The notes below the pieces were generated by a model. That model worked only from the letters and a program-made list of their open reading frames with translations. It ran no database searches and was not told where the DNA came from. Below are positions 8,835-18,041 of a stretch of 64,000 bases of DNA, piece by piece (the first letter of the stretch is position 1; each line of letters starts with the position of its first letter). This DNA is from Flavivirga aquatica (GTDB lineage Bacteria > Bacteroidota > Bacteroidia > Flavobacteriales > Flavobacteriaceae). A program made the position numbers and the translations under genes. Location of the stretch: the NCBI RefSeq assembly GCF_001747085.1, contig NZ_MDJD01000034.1, forward strand, positions 558,001 through 622,000. The letters are read 5' to 3'.

Positions 8835-10355
8835 ATGAGTATTAGAAAAATAGAAATAATGGATACGACATTGCGCGATGGTGAACAAACCTCGAGTGTG
8901 TCGTTTTCTGCTTCTGAAAAGCTAACAATAGCAAAGCTTTTGTTAGAAGAATTAAAGGTTGATCGCATTGAAATTGCATCTGCAAGAGTATCTGAAGGTG
9001 AACTACAAGCTGTTAAAGATGTTACTGAATGGGCGTCTGAAAACAATTACTTAAATGCTGTAGAAGTATTAACTTTTGTCGATAAAGATGTATCCATTAA
9101 TTGGATGCTTGATGCCGGAGCAAAGGTTCAAAACCTATTAACAAAAGGTTCATTAAACCACTTAACTCACCAGCTTAAAAAAACTCCAAATCAACACTTT
9201 AAAGAAATAGAAGAAAATATACTTCTTGCTCAAAAAAACAATATAGAGACTAATGTTTATCTAGAAGATTGGAGTAACGGGATGCGTAATTCTAAAACTT
9301 ATGTTTTTGAATTTATAGCGTTTCTTTCAAATCTACCAGTTAAGCGTATCATGCTCCCTGATACTTTGGGCGTATTAACACCTAAAGAGTCCTTTGATTT
9401 TGTAAAAGAAATTAAAGATAAATACCCAAGTTTACATTTTGATTTTCATGCTCATAATGATTACGATTTAGGGGTTTCCAATGTTATGGAAGGCATAAAA
9501 GCTGGAGCAGATGGTTTACATTTAACAGTAAATGGTATGGGTGAGCGTGCAGGTAATGCACCAATGGCAAGTACTATAGCTGTTATCAATGATTTTATGC
9601 ACAATATAGAAATTGGAGTAAATGAAACATATTTACATACCATAAGTAAATTAGTTGAAACATTTTCAGGAGTTATGATTCCTGAAAACAAACCAGTTGT
9701 TGGAGCTAATGTTTTTACACAAACTGCTGGAATACATGCAGATGGTGATAATAAAAACAATCTTTATTTTAGTAAGTTAATGCCTGAGCGTTTTGGTAGA
9801 ACCCGAAAATATGCATTAGGAAAATCTTCTGGAAAGGCTAATATTCAAAAGAATTTGCAAGAATTAGGACTTCAACTTAATGATGAAGATCTAAAAAAAG
9901 TAACGCAGCGTATTATTGAGTTAGGAGACAAAAAACAAGTTGTAACCAAGGAAGATTTGCCTTACATTATTTCTGATGTTTTAGATCGCAATTACGAAGA
10001 GAAAGTTAAGATTAACTCTTATGTGTTAACACACTCTAAAGGACTAAAACCATCAACAACAGTTTCTGTGACTATAGAAAAGGAAGCATTTGAGGAAAGT
10101 GCTCAAGGTGATGGACAATTTGATGCTTTTATGAATGCTATTAAACAAGCTTTTAAAAAGAGAAAAATCACACTTCCAAAATTAATTGATTACGCTGTTA
10201 GAATACCACCTGGAAGTAATTCTGATGCCCTATGCGAAACAATTATTACATGGAAAAACGACGAAAAAGAATTTAAAACTCGTGGTCTAGATTCAGATCA
10301 AACAGTTTCTGCAATTAAAGCCACCGAAAAAATGCTAAACATTATTATTAATTAA
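8835..10355 (+). CDS. leuA: Alpha-isopropylmalate synthase family enzyme (LeuA-like)
   Basis: 506 residues. The N-terminal HMGL-like TIM barrel has 'DTTLRDGEQTSSVSFSASEK', with the catalytic Arg-Asp pair, metal ligands in 'HAHNDYDLG' and 'NGMGERAGNAP'. The ~120-residue C-terminal regulatory domain ends in 'SAIKATEKMLNIIIN'. In this operon the expected reaction is acetyl-CoA plus 2-oxoisovalerate to 2-isopropylmalate. The sequence belongs to a divergent Bacteroidota LeuA group related to citramalate synthases, so pyruvate as the acceptor cannot be excluded. It begins three bases after the leuD stop; leuB follows after a 190-base spacer with a folded element. Confidence 0.82.
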   Translation: MSIRKIEIMDTTLRDGEQTSSVSFSASEKLTIAKLLLEELKVDRIEIASARVSEGELQAVKDVTEWASENNYLNAVEVLTFVDKDVSINWMLDAGAKVQNLLTKGSLNHLTHQLKKTPNQHFKEIEENILLAQKNNIETNVYLEDWSNGMRNSKTYVFEFIAFLSNLPVKRIMLPDTLGVLTPKESFDFVKEIKDKYPSLHFDFHAHNDYDLGVSNVMEGIKAGADGLHLTVNGMGERAGNAPMASTIAVINDFMHNIEIGVNETYLHTISKLVETFSGVMIPENKPVVGANVFTQTAGIHADGDNKNNLYFSKLMPERFGRTRKYALGKSSGKANIQKNLQELGLQLNDEDLKKVTQRIIELGDKKQVVTKEDLPYIISDVLDRNYEEKVKINSYVLTHSKGLKPSTTVSVTIEKEAFEESAQGDGQFDAFMNAIKQAFKKRKITLPKLIDYAVRIPPGSNSDALCETIITWKNDEKEFKTRGLDSDQTVSAIKATEKMLNIIIN

Positions 10356-10413
10356 AGTGTAGCTATATTTGAATATTGAAATGAATTCTAAAGTTGATAT
10401 ATACTCCAAAATT

Positions 10414-10490
10414 GCGTTAGGGGTTGCAGTGGAAAGCCCACAACGAGGTACGAGTGAGGACTTGTAACGAAAAACCCGACCCGATAGGGT
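10414..10490 (+). ncRNA. Compact multi-hairpin intergenic element between leuA and leuB
   Basis: A G+C-richer island in an AT-rich spacer. Seen pairings: an outer GGGTT (10421-10425) / AACCC (10473-10477) stem enclosing two hairpins, GTGG-AAAGC-CCAC (10429-10441) and ACGAG-TGAGGA-CTTGT (10450-10465), followed by ACCC-GATA-GGGT (10479-10490). Elements that begin GCGTTAGGG and end CCCGACCC..GGG occur between genes in many flavobacteria in my recollection, but I cannot name an Rfam family. It could be a transcribed repeat, a processing site or an attenuator inside the leu operon. Confidence 0.5.
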
Positions 10491-10545
10491 AATGACCAAA
10501 GAATTATAATTATATAGATAATAAAAAGAATAAAATAAATAAACA

Positions 10546-11604
10546 ATGAAATTTAATATAGCCCTTTTAGCCGGAGACGGTATAGGACCAGAAGTTATAG
10601 AACAAGCAGTAAAAGTTAGTGATGCTGTGGCTAAAAAGTTTGGACATGAAATTACATGGAAACCAGCATTAACAGGTGCTGCAGCTATTGATGCTGTTGG
10701 AGAACCTTACCCAGATGAAACTCATGATATTTGCATGGCTTCTGATGCTGTATTATTTGGTGCTATTGGTCATCCTCGTTTTGATAATGATCCTTCTGCA
10801 AAGGTTCGTCCTGAGCAAGGTTTATTAAAAATGCGTAAAAAATTAGGTTTATTTGCTAATGTTAGACCTACATTTACATTTCCTTCTTTATTAGATAAAT
10901 CACCTTTAAAACAAGAGCGTATCGAAGGCACAGATTTAGTTTTCTTAAGAGAATTAACAGGAGGTATATACTTTGGAGAAAAAGGCAGAAGAGACGAAGG
11001 TGAAACGGCTTTTGATAATTGTGTTTATACAAGAGCAGAAGTACAACGTTTAGCTAAAAAAGGTTTTGAATTAGCGATGACACGTACTAAGAAATTATGT
11101 TGTGTAGATAAAGCCAATGTATTAGAAACTTCTAGACTTTGGAGAGAAACTGTTCAAGCAATGGAAAAAGATTACCCAGAGGTTGAAGTAAGTTATGAGT
11201 TTGTTGATGCTGTTGCTATGCGTTTAGTACAATGGCCAAATAGCTATGATGTATTAATTACCGAAAATTTATTTGGTGATATTTTAACAGATGAAGCTTC
11301 TGTGATTTCTGGGTCTATGGGATTAATGCCTTCTGCATCTATGGGAACTGATATTGCTTTATTTGAGCCTATTCATGGATCTTACCCACAAGCAACAGGA
11401 TTGAATATTGCTAACCCTATGGCAACTATTTTATCTGCAGCAATGATGTTTGAAACAGCATTTAATTTACCTGAAGAAGGAAAAGCTATTAGAGATGCTA
11501 TAAATAAAGCTTTAACCGAAGGTATTGTAACTGAAGATTTAGCAGATGGAGGAAAAGCTTATGGAACTAAAGAAGTAGGTGATTGGTTGGTCTCAAATAT
11601 ATAG
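10546..11604 (+). CDS. leuB: 3-isopropylmalate dehydrogenase
   Basis: 352-residue NAD-dependent enzyme that oxidises and decarboxylates 3-isopropylmalate to 4-methyl-2-oxopentanoate. 'LLAGDGIGPEV' at the N-terminus, the substrate arginines and Tyr in 'LTGGIYFG', catalytic Lys in 'VDKANVLETS', metal Asp residues in 'NLFGDILTDEAS' and 'EPIHGSYPQATG' in the NAD site are all present. Last gene of the leu operon, followed by a strong terminator. Confidence 0.97.
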   Translation: MKFNIALLAGDGIGPEVIEQAVKVSDAVAKKFGHEITWKPALTGAAAIDAVGEPYPDETHDICMASDAVLFGAIGHPRFDNDPSAKVRPEQGLLKMRKKLGLFANVRPTFTFPSLLDKSPLKQERIEGTDLVFLRELTGGIYFGEKGRRDEGETAFDNCVYTRAEVQRLAKKGFELAMTRTKKLCCVDKANVLETSRLWRETVQAMEKDYPEVEVSYEFVDAVAMRLVQWPNSYDVLITENLFGDILTDEASVISGSMGLMPSASMGTDIALFEPIHGSYPQATGLNIANPMATILSAAMMFETAFNLPEEGKAIRDAINKALTEGIVTEDLADGGKAYGTKEVGDWLVSNI

Positions 11605-11614
11605 AATTTTTAAT

Positions 11615-11662
11615 AACAAAAAAAAGCCTTGTATAATCATTAATATACAAGGCTTTTTTTGT
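11615..11662 (+). terminator. Strong terminator of the leu operon
   Basis: AAGCCTTGTAT pairs with ATACAAGGCTT; A-rich bases before and a T7 tract after extend the stem to ~19 bp. It starts 10 bases after the leuB stop codon. Confidence 0.9.
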
Positions 11663-11780
11663 TATTACATTAAAACAAAATAAAGAGCGATATTAATAAG
11701 TATCAATACATATAAACCTGATTTTGATTAATATTTAGTAAATTAAAGTGTTGAAATCCAATTTTTGAATCTAAAAATCT

Positions 11781-11975
11781 ATCCATTTGGTAGCATTATC
11801 AGATAAAACACTTCTTAGAAAACGTTCTGTGACTGAAACTTTAAATGATGAACTCAAAAATATACACCAAATAGAACATTCAAGATACAGAAGTTTAGGA
11901 AATTCCCTAAGAATATCATAGCTGTACTTATTGCCATGGTTTTTTACTTAAAAAACAAAAAATACTAACCAAATT
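11781..11975 (+). pseudogene. Relic of an IS982-family transposase C-terminus
   Basis: The frame from 11781 reads '..[17 protein letters not shown]' then '[16 protein letters not shown]', the characteristic C-terminal end of IS982 transposases ('LLRKRxxxET..DxLKNIxQIEHSRHRS'). A frameshift follows, after which another frame gives '[17 protein letters not shown]', matching the family's final 'GLIAYxFxPKKPS'. Everything upstream of this end is gone. The remaining part of the 11605-12318 gap is AT-rich; I see nothing else in it except a 7-bp inverted repeat, AACCAAA/TTTGGTT, around 11967-12003. Confidence 0.75.
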
Positions 11976-12264
11976 TATCTGTTTTAATAATTAAACTTTG
12001 GTTATTCCCTTTTTAGTAACAATCTTAAACTATTTATATCTGCCCATTTTAATACTATTCATTAAAATAGATTCTGTAAGTTGATTTTTTAAGGCTAACA
12101 GATTTTTTGTTATAATAAAGCTATAAATAATTATGTTAAAAAATTGCATATAATATATATATTTATTTTTTAAATATATATTTAACACAAATACATAAGC
12201 ATTTGTAATTCAAATACTTAATCCATGTGTTTTTATAAAACAAAATAAATAAGATAATATAGAA

Positions 12265-12272
12265 TAGTTTTG
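12265..12272 (+). promoter_or_regulatory. Candidate -7 promoter element before the secreted protein gene
   Basis: TAGTTTTG fits TAnnTTTG, ~70 bases before the likely start codon at 12343. No -33 partner is recognisable. Confidence 0.25.
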
Positions 12273-12342
12273 GGGTAAATTTTGACGTTTTTTAAATAGA
12301 ATATTAATCTAATTTTATATGAAATTAATTAAAATTAAAATA

Positions 12343-13122
12343 ATGATGAAAAAATTACTTAAAAGTTCTTTATTAATACTAACTGTATTTATAGCAGGAA
12401 CAATTCAAATGAATGCTCAAGCGGATATTGAATTTACTTTTGATGGAACAACATTTGAAGATTGGAATGGTCAAGGAGGAGACGGAGCTTTCGTTTCTGT
12501 TTTTGCTAACAGCAATCCTGGTGGAGCTTTAAATATTTCATGGCCAACTGTAGGAGCATCTACTAGAAACGTAATATTGTATGGAGCTCCATCTGTACAA
12601 ACCATGAATGCTGATGATCGTAAATTTATGCGAGTAAGACTTAGCAATACAGATCCTCAAATTGACGTACTTAGAATTAGAGGTAGAGTATCTGGAGGGT
12701 CATTTCTTAATTTTATTGATGTACCAATTGGTCTAGATACTGTAGGTAATTTCTCAACGTATTCTTTTGAAATTACTGACTCTGCTTTTGCTGGTGCATT
12801 AGATAGATTCCAAATTATTTTTAAAAATTCTTCTAATAATGTTCTTACAGCAAATGCTAATGCTAATGCTATATTAGTTGATAATATTTTAGTATCAGCT
12901 AACACAACACTATCTACTAATAGTTTTAATAAAAACGAGTTATCAGTTCGTGTATTTGATGGAAAACTAAACGCACCAGAAGCTTCTGATTATAAAATTT
13001 ATAACATTACAGGAGCTATAGCTAAAGAAGGAGAAGGAGCTAAAACTATAGATATTTCTAATTTAGCATCAGGATTATATATTTATAAGACTTCTAAAGG
13101 TTTTGCTAAATTTATAAAATAA
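12343..13122 (+). CDS. T9SS-secreted protein of unknown function
   Basis: About 259 residues. The frame is open from an ATG at 12319, but the ATG at 12343 or 12346 gives a cleaner signal peptide (MMKKLLKSS..., hydrophobic core, 'MNAQA' cleavage). The middle (about residues 30-195) is beta-rich with 'TFDGTTFEDWNG' and looks like a jelly-roll or carbohydrate-binding-like domain. The last ~65 residues, 'NKNELSVRVFDGKLNAPE...ISNLASGLYIYKTSKGFAKFIK' (broken quote), form a type A type IX secretion sorting domain: short strand, 'YNITGA', 'LASGLYIYK', basic end. Ligand unknown. It is monocistronic with a strong terminator. Confidence 0.78.
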   Translation: MMKKLLKSSLLILTVFIAGTIQMNAQADIEFTFDGTTFEDWNGQGGDGAFVSVFANSNPGGALNISWPTVGASTRNVILYGAPSVQTMNADDRKFMRVRLSNTDPQIDVLRIRGRVSGGSFLNFIDVPIGLDTVGNFSTYSFEITDSAFAGALDRFQIIFKNSSNNVLTANANANAILVDNILVSANTTLSTNSFNKNELSVRVFDGKLNAPEASDYKIYNITGAIAKEGEGAKTIDISNLASGLYIYKTSKGFAKFIK

Positions 13123-13152
13123 ATATTAGAGCTCATAAAAAGTAAACATTTT

Positions 13153-13189
13153 AAAAAAGGATTTAGTATAAAATACTAAATCCTTTTTT
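13153..13189 (+). terminator. Strong terminator after the T9SS protein gene
   Basis: AAAAAAGGATTTAGTAT pairs perfectly with ATACTAAATCCTTTTTT around a 3-base loop, followed by more T residues. Confidence 0.9.
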
Positions 13190-13590
13190 TTGTTGAATAA
13201 ATTTATGATTAGAAAATAAAATAAATTTACTTCCTAAAGGATTAAGAGTTTATTAATAATAGCTTCTGTCCTAAATAAATTTAGTTATTATATGATTGAT
13301 TTTTTTGACACTAAAATAAAAACAACCTAGAAAATCACACATCATTATTATTTAGAAGCTTTTATACGTATTATGAATCCGTAAATTATATTAAAATTTC
13401 AAAAGATAACTCCTTGTATATATTGATTTGGAGGAGGTTGTTTTTTTAGAAATCGTAGTAGCATCCAAAAAAAATCTTTAATGAGAATATTAACTAATTT
13501 TTTGAATTTTGATTTATCTAGTTTATTGATTATTTGAGAAAAAACAAAGTTATATTTAATATCAGAGAAGGTAACTTTGAGGAACAAATT
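13190..13590. other. 400-base spacer without a confident gene
   Basis: AT-rich. A 62-codon minus-strand frame (13399-13587) begins 3 bases after the channel gene's stop and encodes a basic peptide ending 'QPPPNQYIQGVIF'. I do not recognise it and cannot tell a small gene from chance. Nothing else is evident. Confidence 0.3.
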
Positions 13591-14835
13591 TTAACTTTTA
13601 AAACTTGAACTACTTGGGAGTTCAAATACTTCCAAATCAAAATAGGGAAGGGCAGCTATTAAATGATCGAAAAGGTCGGACATTATATACTCATAATTTT
13701 CCCAACGTTTATCACTACTAAACGCATATATTTCTAATGGTATACCTTGAGTCGTTGGCGCTAATTGACGAGCCATAATCATCATATCTTTATTGATCGC
13801 AGAATGATTGTTTAAATAAACATCAATATATTTTCTAAAAACCCCAATATTAGTAAGATTTCTACCATTCAACAGGTGGTTTTTATCAATATTATTAGAG
13901 GTATTATAAGCTTTAATATCGTTTTGCTTAGTTTCTAAATATGTCTTAATAAGCTGAATTTCTTTGAGTTTTTCTACCTCATTATCACTTAGATATTTAA
14001 CACCTTCTTGTTTAATTAATAGTGCTCTTTTAATACGTCTACCATCTGAACTAGTCATGCCTCTCCAGTTCTTAAAAGAATCTGAAATAAGCGCGTATGT
14101 GGGAATGGTAGTTATCGTTTTATCAAAGTTTTGAACCTTAACAGTTGATAAATTTATTTCAATAACATCTCCGTCTGCTCCATATTTTTCAAAAGTAATC
14201 CAATCTCCAATACGTACCATATCGTTAATAGACACCTGAATACTAGCAACAAAACCAAGGATGGTATCTTTAAAAACTAAAATAATAACTGCAGATATAG
14301 CTCCTAATCCTGTTACAAATTTTAAGAACGGAATACCTGTTATTATTGCAATGGCAGACATAGAACCCGCAAACCAAGCAAATATCATAAATACTTGAAT
14401 GTAACTATCTACAGGTTTATCTTTTAAACGTGGTAATGTTTTCAAGTAGTCTTTTAATGTGTTTAAAAAGCTCCTAACAATCCAAAGCGTTAATACAATA
14501 GCAAATACCTGAAGACCTTTTTCAACAATGTTTTCAAAATATTGAAAATCAAAGAACACTGTTGGAATAAACTCTAAGGCTATTAATAAAGGAATTATAT
14601 GTGCAATATTTCTTGGAACTTTATTTGAGACTAATAAATCATCAAAATTAGATTTTGATACTGATGCAAATTGATTAAAAGCCTTAACCAATAATTTTCT
14701 AATTATAAAATCTACAATAAACACTATAATTAGCAAAACTAGTAGTAAAGCTAACATGTTCAAATATTTAGCCATAGCCTCTGAAGCATTTATTGATAAT
14801 AAATAATCGTAAAATAAGTGTTTAAAAGACATCAT
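13591..14835 (-). CDS. MscS-family (YbdG-like) mechanosensitive channel
   Basis: 414-residue inner-membrane protein. Several hydrophobic helices in the first ~190 residues include the pore-lining segment 'FVTGLGAISAVIILVFKDT', the Gly/Ala-rich TM3 of MscS. It continues into the beta domain 'SIQVSINDMVRIGDWITF' with 'ADGDVIEINLSTVKVQNFD' and 'IPTYALISDSFKNWRGM', motifs of the YbdG branch, plus a long C-terminal cytosolic part. It would release solutes on hypo-osmotic shock. It is transcribed after the DUF3817 gene (4-base gap) in a small membrane-protein operon. Confidence 0.88.
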   Translation of the reverse strand: MMSFKHLFYDYLLSINASEAMAKYLNMLALLLVLLIIVFIVDFIIRKLLVKAFNQFASVSKSNFDDLLVSNKVPRNIAHIIPLLIALEFIPTVFFDFQYFENIVEKGLQVFAIVLTLWIVRSFLNTLKDYLKTLPRLKDKPVDSYIQVFMIFAWFAGSMSAIAIITGIPFLKFVTGLGAISAVIILVFKDTILGFVASIQVSINDMVRIGDWITFEKYGADGDVIEINLSTVKVQNFDKTITTIPTYALISDSFKNWRGMTSSDGRRIKRALLIKQEGVKYLSDNEVEKLKEIQLIKTYLETKQNDIKAYNTSNNIDKNHLLNGRNLTNIGVFRKYIDVYLNNHSAINKDMMIMARQLAPTTQGIPLEIYAFSSDKRWENYEYIMSDLFDHLIAALPYFDLEVFELPSSSSFKS

Positions 14836-14839
14836 TATG

Positions 14840-15124
14840 TTAACTTTTTAAATATTTTCTATCAATATAAAAAGTACCAAAAGGAATAACAGATGCTATA
14901 AGAACAGTAAAAAACATTTTGTTAGTCCAATTAAAATCTTTCTTAATTATGAATGCAAAAGCTATGTAAACGATAAATAATAGTCCATGTGGCATTCCTA
15001 AAAGCTTTACATATTGCGGATCGTTTGCTAAGTACTTTATAGGTGTTGCTATAAACAGCAATAAGAGATATGAAATACCTTCTAAAAGTGCTACAATTCT
15101 AAAAATATTTATAAAAGAAAACAT
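14840..15124 (-). CDS. DUF3817 small integral membrane protein
   Basis: 94 residues with three predicted membrane helices. 'FRIVALLEGISYLLLLFIATP' (split: FRIVALLEGISYLL and LLFIATP) and 'GMPHGLLFIVYI' are the DUF3817 hallmarks (E-G-x-S-Y and H-G). Function unknown; members often sit near transporters. Four bases separate it from the MscS-like gene. Confidence 0.85.
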   Translation of the reverse strand: MFSFINIFRIVALLEGISYLLLLFIATPIKYLANDPQYVKLLGMPHGLLFIVYIAFAFIIKKDFNWTNKMFFTVLIASVIPFGTFYIDRKYLKS

Positions 15125-15190
15125 GTTTAATTATTTTTAAATGTAAAAGTAGAACAGAAAGTATTAATAGTATAATTTTTAATACTTTTT

Positions 15191-15808
15191 TTACAATACA
15201 TTAAAGATAATAAGTCCATAAATAACAAAACGTAATAATCTTAAAGACCCGTAAAGCATCACATTTTTAAAAGAAAACTTAATGATACCAGCTGCAATAC
15301 AAGAAATTGAAAAGGGTAGTGGCAATAAAGCTCCAACAACTATTAAAAAACCTCCCCATTTTTTAGAGTTTTTAAGTTGCTTTTCCATTTTAACCTCTAG
15401 GTAATTATGAACAGAAGGTATTTTTGTAATAAATCTTCCGATCCAATACGATATAAGTCCACCAAAATATGATAAAAAAGCTAAAAACCCTAAGTAAAAC
15501 CAAGGGTTATCCATTTTTCCTGACCACGCGATAAACATTTCTGGAGGCACGAGACCTAATAGTGTCTCTGAAACAAAAAAGAAGCTCAAAACACCATAAA
15601 CAGGTAATCTCTCCGTAAGCTTTATGAGCGCATCATTAATATTAAAAAAATGATTTACAACGTAAAGAGCTATAACAGCTATTATTATATAAGGTATTGC
15701 TTTTTTAACAGCCTGCCATACAAAAGAATAAAACCCAGTATAGCCATAATACTGATGCAAGAGCTGCAAACGTGTTTTTTCTTGTTTAGATTTAGGACTA
15801 GGTTTCAT
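15191..15808 (-). CDS. VTT/DedA-like (YqaA-type) membrane protein
   Basis: 205 residues: a basic cytoplasmic N-terminus (about 30 residues) then four to five membrane helices. 'FFVSETLLGLVPPEMFIAWSG' (read as SETLLGLVPPEMF) resembles the E-x-x-x-P-x-P-x-E region of VTT/DedA proteins, and 'GALLPLPFSISCIAAGI' matches the re-entrant G-x-x-x-P-x-P loop. The superfamily includes lipid scramblases and undecaprenyl-phosphate flippases; the role of this branch is not established. It heads the three-gene minus-strand group. Confidence 0.72.
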   Translation of the reverse strand: MKPSPKSKQEKTRLQLLHQYYGYTGFYSFVWQAVKKAIPYIIIAVIALYVVNHFFNINDALIKLTERLPVYGVLSFFFVSETLLGLVPPEMFIAWSGKMDNPWFYLGFLAFLSYFGGLISYWIGRFITKIPSVHNYLEVKMEKQLKNSKKWGGFLIVVGALLPLPFSISCIAAGIIKFSFKNVMLYGSLRLLRFVIYGLIIFNVL

Positions 15809-16761
15809 GTTTATTTAAGGGATATTATAAAATGCAAATATAATACTTGATTTTTTTTAAGAAAAGCAATCTAGATAGAATTAAATCATATTTAACAATA
15901 AGTAGGAAAACAAACAAATTTATTATTATAGTTATTGATTTTAAAATACTCTATTTTACATAATATTAATTATAGTACAAATGTATTGTTTAGTTAATAA
16001 GAGTTGTTTATCCATTCGTAAGCTATAATTCCATATTATGTAAAATATCCCAGAATGCGTTCGTTTCTATTTGATGTGTAGTACTTGGGTCATTAAACAT
16101 TCGTGTTTTGCTTTTCGTTTAATTTTGATATTCTGTACAAATCGTTCATATTTTTTTAAATAAGCTATTCTCAAGAAACTTCACGTTTACACATTATGAA
16201 CTATAATTAGTCGTTATGTAAAATAGCCGCTACCAAGCGCTCGATTGCTTTTTAAAAATAATTATGCTGTCGCAATAATTTTTTTAAACACAATTATCCA
16301 TCGCTTGCCAACGCCAAAAAAAAGCTAGCTTTTAGATTCGTTTTAAACTTTTCGTTGGCAAGGATATTCTCGTTATATTTTTTTCACAAGCTTTTCGTTA
16401 AGTTGTCACAAGAGTATAAAATTTTCCCTCGCTCAAATCCACACTTTAAAATCTCTATACACTTGTTATATGTATAGCTCCGATTATACTTTTTTTGTTT
16501 AATACTTCTAAGATTATGTCAAATACGACAGAAATTTTAGAGATTAAATATCTCTGAAATTTTGTGCGAGTTGGTGCGCTGGCATCGACTACTAGATGTT
16601 TATTAAAGGTTTCATTATATCTTTTTTTCTTGATATTTTAGGAAACGGGCTAACTCTTAAAGACTGTTTTTAGGTACATTTGAAATTAGAATTCCTAAGA
16701 TTATGTATTATACTAGCCCCTAAAATATAAACGCTCCACTCTCCTATTTTTATCCAAAATT
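15809..16761. other. 950-base gene-free repeat island
   Basis: No credible coding sequence on either strand. It contains three copies of CTATAATT followed at 4-5 bases by TTATGTAAAATA: 16023-16047 and 16201-16225 in direct orientation with identical 5-base spacing, and 15952-15975 inverted with a 4-base spacer. It also holds a 10-bp inverted repeat CTTGCCAACG (16304-16313) / CGTTGGCAAG (16353-16362), and a 13-bp stem at 16532-16544 / 16550-16562 with one G-T pair. Base composition is locally richer in G+C than the other spacers. This looks like a repeat or former mobile region, not an ordinary promoter spacer. Confidence 0.55.
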
Positions 16762-18036
16762 TTATGAAGTCGTTTTAAAAAATGAAATGGTTTTTCTTTT
16801 TAAAAACAGATATACTATAGCTCCTAATAAAAAAGAATCTATAAAATACGCATGTGTTAATTGAAAAACTTCTAAATAAGTAAAAACTGTAATGACTGAG
16901 CTTATTATCCAACTTATTAAAGATGAAAATTCCCATTTATTTATTTCATCTAGGTTATAGTTTTGTTTTTTAATGAAAAAGAAATGGATGAAATATATGG
17001 AAGAAATGGATGGTGCTAGAATACCTAAAAATTCAAGAAAATTAAAAAGATAAGTTGCAAAACCTAATAAGGCTAATATAGTCCCGAATATACTTGCAGT
17101 AATAGTCACTTTTTTAAAAGTCCAATTTTTATTTATAGTCGTAAATGTTAAGCTCGCAGAGTATAGATTTGTAGCGTTTGTACTCCATGTTGCGATAAAC
17201 AATAACAAAAAAGCAGGGATCACCAATTTGTATTGTTCCATTATCTTAATAATATCTACTTCTCCTGTTCGAATAGAGGGCACAGCACTAAGTATATAAG
17301 CCAAAGGCGTACCAATGGTTAACCCCAATACGGAAAACAAACTTTGTTTATCGGTTTTTACGAATCTGGAAAAATCCGCCATTAATACAGGAAATAAGAC
17401 AGCTGCCCCTATTAATATAGATGTGGCTTCAAAAAGCGTCATTGTACTTTCTTTTGGTGCATAATCAAAAAGTTGTGATATACTTTCTAAATCTGATACG
17501 GAAAGATAAAAGACATAAGCCAAGAAAGCAGTTAAAATTGGTATGGATATGTTGGCAAGTTTTTCAATACTTCTTATACCATAAACGGTTGTAATTGTTA
17601 TAAATAAGCTGGTTGTAATAATGATAAGTTCCTTTGACACAACAACATTAAAAGTACTAATTGAGGTATCGTAAATGGCTACTGCTAATAATTCTATAGC
17701 TACAGCAAACCAACCTATTAGGGTAATACCAAAGATAAAATTTACAATCTTTGCTCCATACTTGCCAAAGCTAAAATGTAATATCATGTATGTTGATAAC
17801 CGTGAACGATTACCAATTAATGTGGTTGCCATACACATTATGGTTAAAACAAATGTAGATATACCAAATGCTATTAGCGCTTGCTTAAAACCTATTTTGA
17901 GTGCTATGTCCGAGCCTAGAAATAGTGTAGAAACTGATAATCCTGTGCTGGCAATAATGAAACCAACAACCCAACCAGAGACAAAGTCTTTTGGTTGAAC
18001 TTTTGTTCTTGCGTATTGATTTCCTCCTTCAGCCAT
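16762..18036 (-). CDS. NCS1-family (CodB-like) permease
   Basis: 424 residues, about 12 predicted membrane helices. 'VSGWVVGFIIASTGLSVSTLFLG' (broken: GWVVGFIIASTG), 'ADFSRFVKTDKQS' and 'GTPLAYILSAVPSIRTG' match the purine-cytosine/NCS1 permeases, sodium- or proton-coupled importers of nucleobases, hydantoins, allantoin or related heterocycles. The stop of the M29/NicX-like gene is 5 bases upstream, so the two are co-transcribed with the TonB-dependent receptor as outer-membrane receptor, enzyme, inner-membrane permease. The exact substrate cannot be read from the sequence. Confidence 0.85.
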   Translation of the reverse strand: MAEGGNQYARTKVQPKDFVSGWVVGFIIASTGLSVSTLFLGSDIALKIGFKQALIAFGISTFVLTIMCMATTLIGNRSRLSTYMILHFSFGKYGAKIVNFIFGITLIGWFAVAIELLAVAIYDTSISTFNVVVSKELIIITTSLFITITTVYGIRSIEKLANISIPILTAFLAYVFYLSVSDLESISQLFDYAPKESTMTLFEATSILIGAAVLFPVLMADFSRFVKTDKQSLFSVLGLTIGTPLAYILSAVPSIRTGEVDIIKIMEQYKLVIPAFLLLFIATWSTNATNLYSASLTFTTINKNWTFKKVTITASIFGTILALLGFATYLFNFLEFLGILAPSISSIYFIHFFFIKKQNYNLDEINKWEFSSLISWIISSVITVFTYLEVFQLTHAYFIDSFLLGAIVYLFLKRKTISFFKTTS

Positions 18037-18041
18037 GTATA

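Noticed and set aside
13399-13587. 62-codon minus-strand ORF after the MscS-like gene
   Set aside because: Proximity to the channel gene is suggestive, but the basic, low-complexity peptide shows no recognisable domain and such lengths are common by chance at this base composition.
15952-16562. CRISPR array
   Set aside because: Only three copies of a bipartite motif in mixed orientation with unequal distances, and no cas genes.
17675-17998. 107-codon plus-strand ORF inside the NCS1 permease gene
   Set aside because: Antisense shadow of membrane-helix codons.
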